This document shows positions 35,798-44,280 of a stretch of 64,000 bases of DNA, piece after piece. The first letter of the stretch is position 1; each line of letters starts with the position of its first letter. Source of the stretch: Accumulibacter sp. (GTDB taxonomy: Bacteria > Pseudomonadota > Gammaproteobacteria > Burkholderiales > Rhodocyclaceae). The notes below the pieces were generated by a model. That model was not told where the DNA came from. It ran no database searches and saw only the letters and a list, made by a program, of their open reading frames with translations. The stretch spans positions 124,001 to 188,000 of the forward strand of contig JACKLX010000001.1 in the NCBI GenBank assembly GCA_024235695.1, written 5' to 3'. The position numbers and the translations under genes were made by a program.

Positions 35798-36076
35798 GTG
35801 CCGCAATTCGCGATGAGCCTGGCGCTGCCCGAGTTCAGCCGCCAGTTGCAGCCGCTGCTGAGCGGCTGGACGGTGTCCCGGCTGGCCGACGGCTGGCGCC
35901 TGCAGCAGGGCGAGCGCGGCGTCGAACTCCGGTGCCAGCCGTTGCCGACGCTGCAGATGGGCGCCCTGGTGCTGCCGCGCCTGGCGGTTTCGATCAGCTT
36001 CGACGGTGGCAGCGCCGATCAGCAGGCCGACTTCATGGACGATTTCCAGCGCCACTTCCGACGTGGCGGGGGTTGA
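35798..36076 (+). CDS. aorE: Small protein of unknown function, last aor gene
   Basis: A 92-residue protein from a GTG 9 bp after the MoaD-like gene. It is soluble with no metal-binding cysteine cluster; it has a hydrophobic beta-rich middle ('MGALVLPRLAVSISF') and an acidic/basic tail ending 'FRRGGG', which superficially resembles a Gly-Gly carrier terminus. Position suggests a maturation or assembly role for the W enzyme. The symbol follows the operon position used for Aromatoleum aor genes; homology to that AorE was not checked. Confidence 0.55.
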   Translation: MPQFAMSLALPEFSRQLQPLLSGWTVSRLADGWRLQQGERGVELRCQPLPTLQMGALVLPRLAVSISFDGGSADQQADFMDDFQRHFRRGGG

Positions 36077-36081
36077 TGTGA

Positions 36082-36087
36082 TAGCAT
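36082..36087 (+). promoter_or_regulatory. -10 element of the SRP RNA gene
   Basis: TAGCAT preceded by TGTGA, 7 bp before the predicted first base of the SRP RNA at 36094. No good -35 is seen at 16-18 bp upstream, inside the end of the aorE gene. Confidence 0.4.
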
Positions 36088-36093
36088 TCCTCG

Positions 36094-36191
36094 TGGCGGG
36101 TCTCCCCGCATCGCAGGGTGGTGAACCTGGTCAGGTCCGGAAGGAAGCAGCCACAGCCGTCTTATGTGAGTGCCGGGGGTAAGGCTCGCCA
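36094..36191 (+). ncRNA. ffs: Signal recognition particle RNA, bacterial small type (4.5S)
   Basis: About 98 nt. The universally conserved domain IV core is present: GGTCAGGTCCGGAAGGAAGCAGCC at ~36129-36152, of which the 'GGTCAGG' loop side and 'GGAAGGAAGCAG' tetraloop side are diagnostic. The ends pair: TGGCGGGTC at the 5' end with GGCTCGCCA at the 3' end (one G-U). The RNA binds Ffh to target membrane proteins. Location just before dnaX is the usual betaproteobacterial order. Confidence 0.93.
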
Positions 36192-36319
36192 CCCTTGCCC
36201 TGCGCTTCTGCCAACCGTCAAACGCCTGCCTTTGCCGACCGCGGCAGCCGCGGCAGCCAGCCAGCGCATCGCCGAACGACTGCCGCGGAGCGGCATTTGC
36301 CAATTGCTGGAATCGGCCC

Positions 36320-38047
36320 ATGAGTTACCAAGTCCTGGCGCGCAAGTGGCGCCCGCGATCGTTCGCCAGCCTGGTCGGCCAGGAGCACGTTGTCCGGGCG
36401 CTGACGCACGCCCTGACCGAGCAGCGCCTGCATCACGCCTACCTGTTCACCGGCACCCGTGGCGTCGGCAAGACGACGCTGGCGCGCATTCTCGCCAAGG
36501 CGCTGAATTGCGAGACCGGTGTCACCGCCAGCCCCTGCGGCAGCTGTTCCTCATGCCAGGAAATCGACAGTGGGCGTTTCGTCGACCTCCTCGAAGTCGA
36601 CGCGGCGACCAATACCAAAGTCGATGAAATGCGGCAGCTGCTCGAGAACGCGGTCTACGCGCCGACCCGCGGCCGCTTCAAGGTCTACGTCATCGACGAA
36701 GTGCACATGCTTTCGAACTCCGCGTTCAACGCCATGTTGAAAACGCTCGAGGAGCCGCCGGAGCACGTCAAGTTCATCCTCGCGACCACCGACCCGCAGA
36801 AGATCCCGGTGACCGTGCTCTCGCGCTGCCTGCAGTTCAACCTCAAGCAGATGACGCAGCCGCTGATCGCCGGCCATCTCAGGCAGATCCTCGAAGTCGA
36901 GGCGATCGCCGCCGAACCCGCTGCCCTGCAACTGCTGGCGCGCTCGGCGGCGGGCAGCATGCGCGACGCGCTGTCGCTGCTCGACCAGGCGATCGCGCAT
37001 GGTGCGGGCAGGGTCGATGAACTGCAGGTGCGCGAGATGCTTGGCGCCATCGACCGCGATCACCTGTTCCGGATCTTCGACGCGCTGCTCGCCGACGATG
37101 CCGCGGCGATGTTGTGCGTCGCCGACGAGATGGTCGCGCGCAGCCTGTCGTTCGACGCCGCCCTGCAGGAAATGGCCAGCCTGCTGACCACCGTGCAGAT
37201 CGCCCAGCTGGCGCCGCAGGCGATCGCCGACGAGCTGCCCGACCGGCAACGAGTGCAGCAACTCGCCACCGCTCTCGACCCCGAGTTCGTTCAACTGGCC
37301 TACCAGATTGCCGTCCATGGGCGACAGGAACTGCCGCTGGCGCCCGACGAACTGGCCGGTTTCACGATGACCCTGCTGCGCCTTTTTGCCTTCCGGCCCC
37401 TGCCTGAAGGCGAGGCGGCGGAAGCACCGCCGGCCGCAGCAGCCAGGACCGCCGCCGCGCGTCCCGCGGCAACACCCGCGTCGCGGCCAGCGCCGACAGC
37501 CACAGCGGGCGGTACTGCCAGCGCGGCCAGTCCGGTGCGCTCGCCGGTAGCGGCAGTGGAGCCGCGGCAACCGGCCGCCAGGACGACCGGCGAGGTGGGC
37601 GAGGAGGTCGCGACACGACCATCGCCGCCGGTCGCCGCGGCGGCGTTGCCGGCTGCCGATGGCGAGCGCGCGGTCGGCGACTGGCACGAGGTGCTGGCCG
37701 CGCTGAGGGTCAGCGGCATGGCACGGGAACTCGCGCAGCACTGCGAATGGCGCGACCTGAGCGGCGAGCGGATCGCCCTGCGGCTGTCGCCGACGCATCG
37801 CCATCTGCTGATCAAAGCCGCCCAGGACAAGCTTCAGCAGGCGCTTGGCGAGCATTTCGGCCGGCCGCTCAAGCTGTTTGTCGAACTCGAGGCACCCTCG
37901 GGCGACACTCCGGCGGTCACCGCCCAGCGTGATCGCCAGCAGCGCCAGGATCGCGCGATCGCCGCCGTCGAGCAGGACGGCTTCGTCCGCGAGGTGATCG
38001 AGATGTTCGACGCCACCCTGATCGAATCGTCGATCAAACCCGTTTAA
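36320..38047 (+). CDS. dnaX: DNA polymerase III subunit gamma/tau
   Basis: A 575-residue clamp-loader ATPase. Walker A '[20 protein letters not shown]' lies at about 44-63, the zinc module uses cysteines in 'CGSCSSC' (about 73-79), and Walker B/sensor is 'VIDEVHMLS' (about 124-132). An Ala/Pro-rich linker (about 360-470) leads to the tau C-terminal domain that binds polymerase and helicase. ATG 36320 begins the conserved '[12 protein letters not shown]'. No A-AAA-AAG slippery site was seen near the ATPase end, so a separate gamma product by frameshift is not evident. Confidence 0.96.
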   Translation: MSYQVLARKWRPRSFASLVGQEHVVRALTHALTEQRLHHAYLFTGTRGVGKTTLARILAKALNCETGVTASPCGSCSSCQEIDSGRFVDLLEVDAATNTKVDEMRQLLENAVYAPTRGRFKVYVIDEVHMLSNSAFNAMLKTLEEPPEHVKFILATTDPQKIPVTVLSRCLQFNLKQMTQPLIAGHLRQILEVEAIAAEPAALQLLARSAAGSMRDALSLLDQAIAHGAGRVDELQVREMLGAIDRDHLFRIFDALLADDAAAMLCVADEMVARSLSFDAALQEMASLLTTVQIAQLAPQAIADELPDRQRVQQLATALDPEFVQLAYQIAVHGRQELPLAPDELAGFTMTLLRLFAFRPLPEGEAAEAPPAAAARTAAARPAATPASRPAPTATAGGTASAASPVRSPVAAVEPRQPAARTTGEVGEEVATRPSPPVAAAALPAADGERAVGDWHEVLAALRVSGMARELAQHCEWRDLSGERIALRLSPTHRHLLIKAAQDKLQQALGEHFGRPLKLFVELEAPSGDTPAVTAQRDRQQRQDRAIAAVEQDGFVREVIEMFDATLIESSIKPV

Positions 38048-38071
38048 TCCCTTACCTCAGAGGCACCACAG

Positions 38072-38395
38072 ATGATGAAAGGCGGAATCGCCGGCCTGAT
38101 GAAACAGGCTCAGCAAATGCAGGAAAACATGAAGAAGGCCCAGGACGAGCTGGCCCAGCTCGAAGTCGAGGGCCAGTCCGGTGCCGGCATGGTCAAGGTG
38201 CAGATGACCTGCAGCCACAACGTCCGCCGGGTCACCATCGACCCGACGGTGATGGACGACAAGGAAATGCTCGAGGACCTGATCGCCGCCGCCCTCAACG
38301 ACGCCATGCGGCGCGCCGAGCAGCTCTCGCAGGAGCGTATGGCCGGCTTCTCGGCAGGCCTCAACCTGCCGCCCGGGCTCAAACTGCCGTTCTGA
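38072..38395 (+). CDS. ybaB: YbaB/EbfC nucleoid-associated protein
   Basis: A 107-residue dimeric DNA-binding protein with an N-terminal helix of heptad-like Met/Gln/Lys residues ('[20 protein letters not shown]') and a beta-rich middle containing '[19 protein letters not shown]'. It lies between dnaX and recR as in most proteobacteria. Two ATG codons open the frame; the stop overlaps recR by one base. Confidence 0.95.
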   Translation: MMKGGIAGLMKQAQQMQENMKKAQDELAQLEVEGQSGAGMVKVQMTCSHNVRRVTIDPTVMDDKEMLEDLIAAALNDAMRRAEQLSQERMAGFSAGLNLPPGLKLPF

Positions 38396-38997
38396 TGAAC
38401 GCCCCGTCGAGCCTCGAGGCGTTGATCGAGGCTTTGCGCTGTCTGCCGGGCGTCGGCCCGAAATCGGCGCAGCGCATGGCTTACCACCTGATGCAGCACG
38501 ACCGCGGCGGCGCGCAGCTACTCGCCGACGGCCTGCAGCGGGCGCTCGCCGCGCTTCGCCACTGCCAGCGCTGCAACACCTTCACCGAGGCCGAGGTCTG
38601 CGGCCGCTGCCTGTCGGGCAAGCGCGACGCCAGCCTGCTGTGCGTCGTCGAAACGCCGGTGGACATGAACATGATGGAGCAGACGCACGCCTATTCGGGG
38701 CTCTACTACGTGCTGATGGGCCGGGTCTCGCCGCTCGACGGCATCGGCCCCGGAGAACTGCGGCTCGACCGCCTGCTGGCGCGCGCCTGCGATGGCGTCG
38801 TCAGCGAAGTGATCATCGCCACCAATTACACCAACGAGGGCGAAGCTACCGCCCACTACCTCTCCGAAATGCTCAAGAGCCGCGGCGTCAGCGTCTCGCG
38901 CATCGCTCGCGGCGTGCCGGTCGGCGGCGAGCTCGAATACGTCGATGCCGGCACCCTGGCGCAGGCGCTGCGCGAGCGCCGAACGCTCGACCCATGA
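38395..38997 (+). CDS. recR: Recombination protein RecR
   Basis: A 200-residue gap-repair mediator working with RecF/RecO. The N-terminal helix-hairpin-helix ('[16 protein letters not shown]', about 18-33), four-cysteine zinc finger [16 protein letters not shown] (about 57-72) and Toprim domain starting '[15 protein letters not shown]' (about 80) are complete. ATG at 38395 shares the last base of the ybaB stop. Confidence 0.96.
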   Translation: MNAPSSLEALIEALRCLPGVGPKSAQRMAYHLMQHDRGGAQLLADGLQRALAALRHCQRCNTFTEAEVCGRCLSGKRDASLLCVVETPVDMNMMEQTHAYSGLYYVLMGRVSPLDGIGPGELRLDRLLARACDGVVSEVIIATNYTNEGEATAHYLSEMLKSRGVSVSRIARGVPVGGELEYVDAGTLAQALRERRTLDP

Positions 38998-39140
38998 ACG
39001 CTTGCAGCGGCTGCTGATCGAAAGGTCGCTGCTCGACCAGGCGATCGTCGGTTTCGCCGGCTACACGACGATCTGGCCTGAATATTCCCAGCGCTCCTCA
39101 CCGCCGCCGTGACGGCGGCCCGGCGGCAAGCGCAGCGGGC

Positions 39141-39174
39141 CGTCGGGGCGGCAGCTGCTATTGCCGCCCCGACG
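39141..39174 (-). terminator. Strong hairpin at the end of the serine hydrolase gene
   Basis: Perfect 13-base arms CGTCGGGGCGGCA / TGCCGCCCCGACG (39141-39153 and 39162-39174) around an 8-base loop. It overlaps the stop codon of the minus-strand hydrolase and lies between two convergent genes. No T-run on either side. Confidence 0.5.
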
Positions 39175-40486
39175 TCTTCAACGTTCTGGCGATCGCCTGG
39201 GTGGCGAGGATTTTCGACCAGAAGCTGGCGTTGCCGGCGGCCGAGGCGACCGGTTGACTTGAGAAGAACACGACCACGATGTCGGCGTCTCGATTGACAT
39301 AAATCACCTGCCCGTGAATGCCGACGGCCGCATATTCGCCTGCCCGGTCATCGAGAATCCACCACATGTTCTTGTACGCAAGCCAGGCCGATCCCTTGTA
39401 GCGTTCGTTGTTCTTCATTTTCTCCTTGTCTTTGGCGTTCAGCTTGATCGAAGCATCGACCCACTCGGCTGGCACCACCTGCTGACCGTTGAACTTTCCC
39501 CGGTCGAGTATCATCTTGCCGAAGCGTGCCGCATCTCGCAGCGTGCTGTTGAAACCGCCTGTGGCGATGCCCATGTAGGCACGGTCAACAACGGTGTAAG
39601 CATCGTGCTCGGCACCAAGTTTCGACCAGATATGTTGCTGAATGAACCGGTCGTACGGCAAGCCCGAGATCCTGGCGATCAACCAGCCGAGAACGTCGGA
39701 ATTGGCCGAGTTATAGTCAAAAACGTCGCCGGCCGTTTCCTGGCTATTGGGGCGAATGAATTTGGACAGGAAATCGTGTATGCCATAGATCTCGGTGGTC
39801 TGTGGCTCGGCGTCACGACCGCCGGGCACTCTCGCCATGTTCATCGCCGGGCCGTAGTATTTCAGGAAATCCGAATTCGGATCGGTGTAGTTTTCCTTGA
39901 AGTCGATGGAGCTGCTGTGATCGAGGACGTTCTGAATCGTCACGCGCTCGAAGCCGCTTCCTTTCAACTCCGGGATATACTTGGCCGGGGAGTCGCTCAG
40001 CTTGACCTTGCCTTCAGCCACGAGAATCCCGAATGCCGTGCTGGTCAGCGACTTTGTCGCCGAAAACCAGATGTGCTGATAATCGCTTGTCAAGCCGTTG
40101 AAATATCGCTCATAACGAATATCGTCGCCCTTCAGTACCAGGTAGCCATCGGTGAAGTTGTCGGCGAGAATCTGGTCTACCGTCCTGCTTTCTCCATTGG
40201 CATCCTTGACCGGGATCTGGCCGATGCTGCCGTCGAAGCGTTCCCTCAACGGGTGTATTTTCCCCGCTCGTGGAACCATCAGCACATTCAACGGCGCACC
40301 GGCGTTGCGAAAGGCCCACTGGCTATACGGGTGTTCGCGATAGTTGCCAAAAGTCACCTGGCTTTGCTTGCTTGGCGGAACGCCATCCATGACTTTTCGG
40401 GGAGCGGACGGCGCCGCTTGCTGTGCGCAGGCAAGATTTGCGAGAAATGCCGCCAGCAGCAGTGATGACCTGACTATCGATTTCAT
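39158..40486 (-). CDS. Secreted serine hydrolase of the beta-lactamase class C / 6-aminohexanoate-dimer hydrolase family
   Basis: A 442-residue protein with a signal peptide (about 1-21, ending 'LACAQQA'). The nucleophile motif SxxK is 'SATKSLTS' (about residue 143), the YxN motif is 'YNSANSD' (about 250) and an HG motif in 'GIHGQVIYV' replaces KTG. This pattern fits NylB/EstB-type hydrolases and esterases rather than penicillin-binding proteins. The cysteine at the signal end is in a weak lipobox (LACA reads LxxC only loosely). Visibly lower GC than its neighbours, shared with the upstream OMP gene, suggests transfer. Confidence 0.88.
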   Translation of the reverse strand: MKSIVRSSLLLAAFLANLACAQQAAPSAPRKVMDGVPPSKQSQVTFGNYREHPYSQWAFRNAGAPLNVLMVPRAGKIHPLRERFDGSIGQIPVKDANGESRTVDQILADNFTDGYLVLKGDDIRYERYFNGLTSDYQHIWFSATKSLTSTAFGILVAEGKVKLSDSPAKYIPELKGSGFERVTIQNVLDHSSSIDFKENYTDPNSDFLKYYGPAMNMARVPGGRDAEPQTTEIYGIHDFLSKFIRPNSQETAGDVFDYNSANSDVLGWLIARISGLPYDRFIQQHIWSKLGAEHDAYTVVDRAYMGIATGGFNSTLRDAARFGKMILDRGKFNGQQVVPAEWVDASIKLNAKDKEKMKNNERYKGSAWLAYKNMWWILDDRAGEYAAVGIHGQVIYVNRDADIVVVFFSSQPVASAAGNASFWSKILATQAIARTLKTSGRQ

Positions 40487-40525
40487 TGGGTTTCTCCGTG
40501 CAAGGATGTTGCTGTGGATTTCTGC

Positions 40526-41368
40526 TCAGAAATAGGTCGTGAGATACAGGAAGGCATTCCAGTCGTTTTTCAGGCCGGTATTCTTGCCACGCTGATACGA
40601 TTCGAGATCGACGTCGAAATTCTTCTGCGTCAGCAGTGTCCAGGTCACCGTCGGCGTGATCTTTCCGGCAACCGTGATATCGAGGTGCCCGGACCCCTCG
40701 TTTGAAAGGTTTCCAGACACGAAGCGGGTATACCCTCCCCAGAACTGGACATAGGCGCCTTCCCACCAGTTGTCCGGGCTATAAACCAGCAAGGGCGACA
40801 TGTTGAGGCCTACCCCGTTGTAACTTCCGAATTTCTTGTCCCAGGAATTCACGACATTCATCGGCAGGTAGAGACTCCAGTTCTTGTTGATGCCGAATGC
40901 CGGCAAGGCGCCAAATGACAGAACATTTTGCCCGTCCGTTCCCTTCAACTGACCCGCCAGCTGCAGGTCGATCTGGGTGGCCCATCCACGGTAACCGGAG
41001 GTGATGGCGTAATCCATTTCGACGAGGTGAAACCATCGTGCTCGGGCATTGGTCAGCCCGGAGTTGCTGCCAGACACCTGGTTGCCGGAGTGCTGCCCAT
41101 ATCCGGCGTTGAAAAAGACCATGTCCTTCTTTGACAATCCCAGGTTGCCGGCGACTCTGAGCTCGGTCATGTGCTCATTATTCGTGTAGTCGGTGTACTT
41201 CGGACCAGCACCCATATAGGTGTATATCTTGGTCGGATCCGATGCATCGATCGTCCCGCCCTGTGGCTTGTCATCCTGTGCGAATGACGCATTGCTCACT
41301 GCAAACAGCACCATCATGGATGCGACAACTCGCGTCGCACTCGGGCGAACTCCGGCGTTTCTGGACAT
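40526..41368 (-). CDS. Outer-membrane beta-barrel protein of unknown function
   Basis: About 280 residues with a signal peptide (cleavage near 'SNASFAQDD') and alternating aromatic beta-strand pattern ending in the outer-membrane signature '...FLYLTTYF' with C-terminal Phe. Many Trp/Tyr/Asn residues suit a barrel of about 12 strands. ATG 41368 has GGGA 8 bp upstream; an ATG at 41374 lies too close to that site. It precedes the secreted serine hydrolase by 39 bp on the same strand, so the two are probably an operon in which the barrel could admit or export the hydrolase substrate. That link is inference. Confidence 0.7.
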   Translation of the reverse strand: MSRNAGVRPSATRVVASMMVLFAVSNASFAQDDKPQGGTIDASDPTKIYTYMGAGPKYTDYTNNEHMTELRVAGNLGLSKKDMVFFNAGYGQHSGNQVSGSNSGLTNARARWFHLVEMDYAITSGYRGWATQIDLQLAGQLKGTDGQNVLSFGALPAFGINKNWSLYLPMNVVNSWDKKFGSYNGVGLNMSPLLVYSPDNWWEGAYVQFWGGYTRFVSGNLSNEGSGHLDITVAGKITPTVTWTLLTQKNFDVDLESYQRGKNTGLKNDWNAFLYLTTYF

Positions 41369-41430
41369 GGTCATTCCCTTTCTCGCGTGTTCATAAGATT
41401 CCACCCAACGGGTTGAGTGAGCTGGAGCGC

Positions 41431-41447
41431 TGCCGAAGTTTTCGGCA
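41431..41447 (-). terminator. Hairpin after CDF transporter gene
   Basis: TGCCGAA-GTT-TTCGGCA, perfect 7-base arms and a 3-base loop, 5 bp beyond the transporter stop on the minus strand. No T-run. Confidence 0.4.
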
Positions 41448-41452
41448 CCGCG

Positions 41453-42418
41453 TCATCCCGACATCGATTCGGCAACGGCCGGCGGCTGAGCAGACCAGAA
41501 CGGTACGCTGGCCGTGGCGACCACCTCGCAGCGCACCGCTGCACCGCGGCTGGCATAGGCGACGGTCAGTGCCTCACGAAGCTGGTCGAGCGTCTCGCCG
41601 ACCACCGGACTCAGCGGCTTGACGTAGAGGACGACGAAATGCGTGCGTCCAGACTTGATCACCGCGACATCGAGTAGCGTGAACGGTCGTCCACGCAGGG
41701 CTTCGTCGGCATGGCCGCGGGCGATCGTGACCGACTCGGGCTCGGCCGCGCCGCCCGTCACCTCCCTTAACGCAGCGCGCAGCATGGCCAGCGGCTGGGG
41801 AAGCATGACCGACTGCAGAACCAGGACGATCAGGGCGTCGGCGATCGGCACCAGCCCCTCGGCCGGCGTACCGATCAGCAGCGGAGTCAGCAGCAGGGCG
41901 GCGCCCGCACCGGCGCTGAGCACGCCGTCCACCACCGCCGCGCGGCTCTCGGTTCGCAGCAGATCGCTGCACCGCCCGCTGCGCCGCCAGGCGCGATCAA
42001 ACTGCCAGGCCAGACCGCCGCAGATCACCACCATTGCCACCGTATAGAGCAGGATCGGTCCGAGGATCAGCGCTGGCACCACGCCACCGCTGAGATAGGT
42101 GAGGATCTTCTCGCCCGAGGCGAACAGGGCGAAAACCAGGATACCGATCAGCACCAGCGCACGGAAGCTGACATAGAGCGATTCGTAGGCGTCATAGCCG
42201 AAGGGGTAGCGGCTGTCCGCCGGACGCCGCACGGCGCGCGCGACGCGCGCCGCGATCAGCGCGGAAACGAAGTTGACGCCGGAGTAGAGACCATCCACCA
42301 GAAGCGCATCGGAGCGTGACAGCATGGCGGCGCTCACCCCCGCCACGGCCATCACCAGGTTGGCCCACTGGCCAACGGCCAGGGCGCGGGTTTCGATGCT
42401 CAGGACATGGCTTGTCAT
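41453..42418 (-). CDS. Cation diffusion facilitator (CDF) family transporter
   Basis: A 321-residue inner-membrane protein with about six hydrophobic segments in the first ~215 residues and a ~95-residue cytoplasmic ferredoxin-like tail. 'SRSDALLVDGLYSGVNF' (about 34-50) is the CDF signature region of helix 2. In helix 5 the usual HxxxD reads 'RTESRAAVVDG', so a metal ligand is altered and the specificity (Zn, Fe, Mn or other) is unclear. Divergent from an AraC regulator, 154 bp away. Confidence 0.85.
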   Translation of the reverse strand: MTSHVLSIETRALAVGQWANLVMAVAGVSAAMLSRSDALLVDGLYSGVNFVSALIAARVARAVRRPADSRYPFGYDAYESLYVSFRALVLIGILVFALFASGEKILTYLSGGVVPALILGPILLYTVAMVVICGGLAWQFDRAWRRSGRCSDLLRTESRAAVVDGVLSAGAGAALLLTPLLIGTPAEGLVPIADALIVLVLQSVMLPQPLAMLRAALREVTGGAAEPESVTIARGHADEALRGRPFTLLDVAVIKSGRTHFVVLYVKPLSPVVGETLDQLREALTVAYASRGAAVRCEVVATASVPFWSAQPPAVAESMSG

Positions 42419-42572
42419 GTGGCGGGCGCTGGCTTCCTCGTCGGTCGGCTTGCAGATTTCGGTCAGCCATGCTAAGCAAGGAGCGGCGCGCGAAAAAGCC
42501 GTATCCTGCCAACTTGTCGCTGGCGCGTGGCGCGTTCGGCTTGAGCGAGCCTCTGACCTGGGAGCGCCACCA

Positions 42573-43499
42573 TTGATCCACCATCAAACGATCGCCACCG
42601 ACGACGTCGACGAGCTGTTTTCCTGGTCCCAGGGATGGGACTTCGAGATCGCCCAGCTGTCGCCGGGCGCGCTCGGCTACCACTCCGAGCTGGTAATGCT
42701 GCCCGGTGTGACCCTGCGCTGGGAACGATGGGGCCAGCGCCTGCGCAATAGCCACCTGAATCACTCCAGCAATGTGTCCATCGGCCTGCTGATCGCCGCC
42801 GAGCGCGCGCCGGTATGGCAGGGCGTTGAAGTCAACACCGGTCAGGCCCTGGTATTCGGGTCTGTCGAGCAGGAGTACGTCAGCCCCGAGGGGATGCGCA
42901 GCCTGAACATCGAGATCGCCCGTGAGCTGCTGGCGACCTGGGGACTGGCCGCGCCAGCCGGTGGCCTGGTGGACGTCGAGCCGGCGGCAATGCGCCGGTT
43001 GCTCGCCGCCTGCCGCCAGGCGAGCGCTCTTCCCCCCGGCGATTCCACGCCGGCCAACAGCCGGATCGCACAGGTCTTGCGCGAGCGCATCGTCGCGCGA
43101 CTGGTCGAGGCCCTGGGCGGTGTCGATCCAGCCGCGGCAACGGACATCCGAACGGCAACGCAGCAGCGAAGGTTCACACTGGTCAAAGAAGCGGAGAGAG
43201 CCGCGCTGGCGTGCAATCGGGAGATCGACAGCGAACGCCTGGCGTCCGAGCTGCACGTCTCGTGGCGGACGCTTCACCGCGCCGTCAAGGAATGGGCCGG
43301 AGTCGGTCCACAAGCCTACTTCCAGCTCCTGCGGCTGCACCGTTTTCGCCGCCAATTGCTGCTTTTCCGTGCGCCGGGCGAATCGATCACCGCCGCGGCG
43401 CATGCCCTGGGGTTCGAGAACATGGGCCGCCTGTCCAGACTCTATCGCAGCTATTTCGGCGAACTTCCCCGACAAACGCGCCGTCGCGTGAGCGATTGA
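42573..43499 (+). CDS. AraC family transcriptional regulator
   Basis: A 308-residue protein with a non-conserved cupin-like N-terminal half and a C-terminal AraC DNA-binding domain (about 205-300) with two helix-turn-helices: 'DSERLASELHVSWRTLHRAVKEW' region and 'AAHALGFENMGRLSRLYRSYFG'. The type resembles EutR/OruR-like regulators. TTG at 42573 has GGGAG 8 bp upstream; the frame is open further but overlaps the divergent transporter gene. Likely controls the adjacent CDF gene or itself. Confidence 0.83.
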   Translation: MIHHQTIATDDVDELFSWSQGWDFEIAQLSPGALGYHSELVMLPGVTLRWERWGQRLRNSHLNHSSNVSIGLLIAAERAPVWQGVEVNTGQALVFGSVEQEYVSPEGMRSLNIEIARELLATWGLAAPAGGLVDVEPAAMRRLLAACRQASALPPGDSTPANSRIAQVLRERIVARLVEALGGVDPAAATDIRTATQQRRFTLVKEAERAALACNREIDSERLASELHVSWRTLHRAVKEWAGVGPQAYFQLLRLHRFRRQLLLFRAPGESITAAAHALGFENMGRLSRLYRSYFGELPRQTRRRVSD

Positions 43500-43600
43500 C
43501 GAGCCGCCAGGACCCGGGCCGGTCGCTTGCGCTTGTCCCGTAGTTGACCCGAACGGCAGGCCGGTCAGCGCGCTGACACCCGCCTGGGCACGCCCGGCGA

Positions 43601-43629
43601 TTCTCTCCGTTGACAGATTCACGTATAAT
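43601..43629 (+). promoter_or_regulatory. Promoter region of petABC
   Basis: A perfect -10 TATAAT at 43624-43629. The -35 at 17 bp is TTCTCT (43601-43606, 3/6 match). A perfect TTGACA occurs at 43610-43615 but only 8 bp from the -10, too close to pair with it. A small hairpin with a T-run follows in the leader. Confidence 0.5.
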
Positions 43630-43637
43630 GCCGCGGT

Positions 43638-43656
43638 TTGGTTTGTACCAATTTTT
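43638..43656 (+). promoter_or_regulatory. Leader hairpin with T-run upstream of petA
   Basis: TTGGT-TTGT-ACCAA (43638-43651) followed by TTTTT, just after the predicted start of petABC transcription. The short stem is weak as a terminator; it could be an operator (GGTTTGTACC) or affect leader stability. Confidence 0.3.
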
Positions 43657-43680
43657 CATTACGTGCCAGGAATGAGCGCC

Positions 43681-44277
43681 ATGAGCAATGAGAGCAAAGT
43701 GGACTGCGGCAGGCGGCGGCTGGTCGTCGCGACCGCTGCCGTAGGCGGGGCGGGGGCGCTGGTCGCGCTCGTGCCCTTCCTCTCCAGCATGCTGCCGTCC
43801 GAGCGGGCCAAGGCCGCCGGTGCGCCGGTGGAAGTCGACATCGGCAGCCTCGAAGTCGGCCAGATGTTGACCGTCGAGTGGCGCGGCAAACCGGTGTGGA
43901 TCGTCAACCGCAGCAAGACGATGCTCGAAACGCTGCCCGCGCTCAACGACCAGATGGCCGACCCGAACTCGGACAAGAACATGCAGCCCGAGTACTGCAA
44001 GAACGAAACACGCTCGATCAAGCCGGAATTCCTGGTCGCCGTGGGAATCTGTACCCACCTCGGCTGCTCGCCGACGGCCAAGTTCAAGCACGGCCCGGCG
44101 GACGGCATGGGCAGCGACTGGCTGGGTGGCTTTCTTTGCCCCTGCCACGGCTCCACCTTCGACTTTGCCGGTCGTGTCTTCAAGAACAAACCGGCGCCGG
44201 ACAACCTTGAGGTGCCACCGCACATGTATCTGTCGGATACACGCATCCTCATCGGCGAACACAAGAAGGGGGCTTAA
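43681..44277 (+). CDS. petA: Ubiquinol-cytochrome c reductase, Rieske iron-sulfur subunit
   Basis: A 198-residue bc1 subunit. An N-terminal transmembrane anchor (about 13-38) with twin arginine 'GRRRLVVATAA' precedes the Rieske fold; cluster ligands are in CTHLGC (about 125-130) and CPCHGS (about 151-156). It carries electrons from quinol to cytochrome c1. ATG 43681 follows AGGA at 43668-43671; two earlier starts in frame lack such spacing. petB follows after 3 bp. Confidence 0.95.
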   Translation: MSNESKVDCGRRRLVVATAAVGGAGALVALVPFLSSMLPSERAKAAGAPVEVDIGSLEVGQMLTVEWRGKPVWIVNRSKTMLETLPALNDQMADPNSDKNMQPEYCKNETRSIKPEFLVAVGICTHLGCSPTAKFKHGPADGMGSDWLGGFLCPCHGSTFDFAGRVFKNKPAPDNLEVPPHMYLSDTRILIGEHKKGA

Positions 44278-44280
44278 GCC

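Noticed and set aside
36320..38047. Programmed frameshift in dnaX for a gamma product
   Set aside because: No A-rich slippery heptamer was found in the expected region of this GC-rich gene.
43610..43629. TTGACA and TATAAT as a consensus promoter pair for petA
   Set aside because: Spacing is only 8 bp, far from the 16-18 bp needed; only the -10 is kept.
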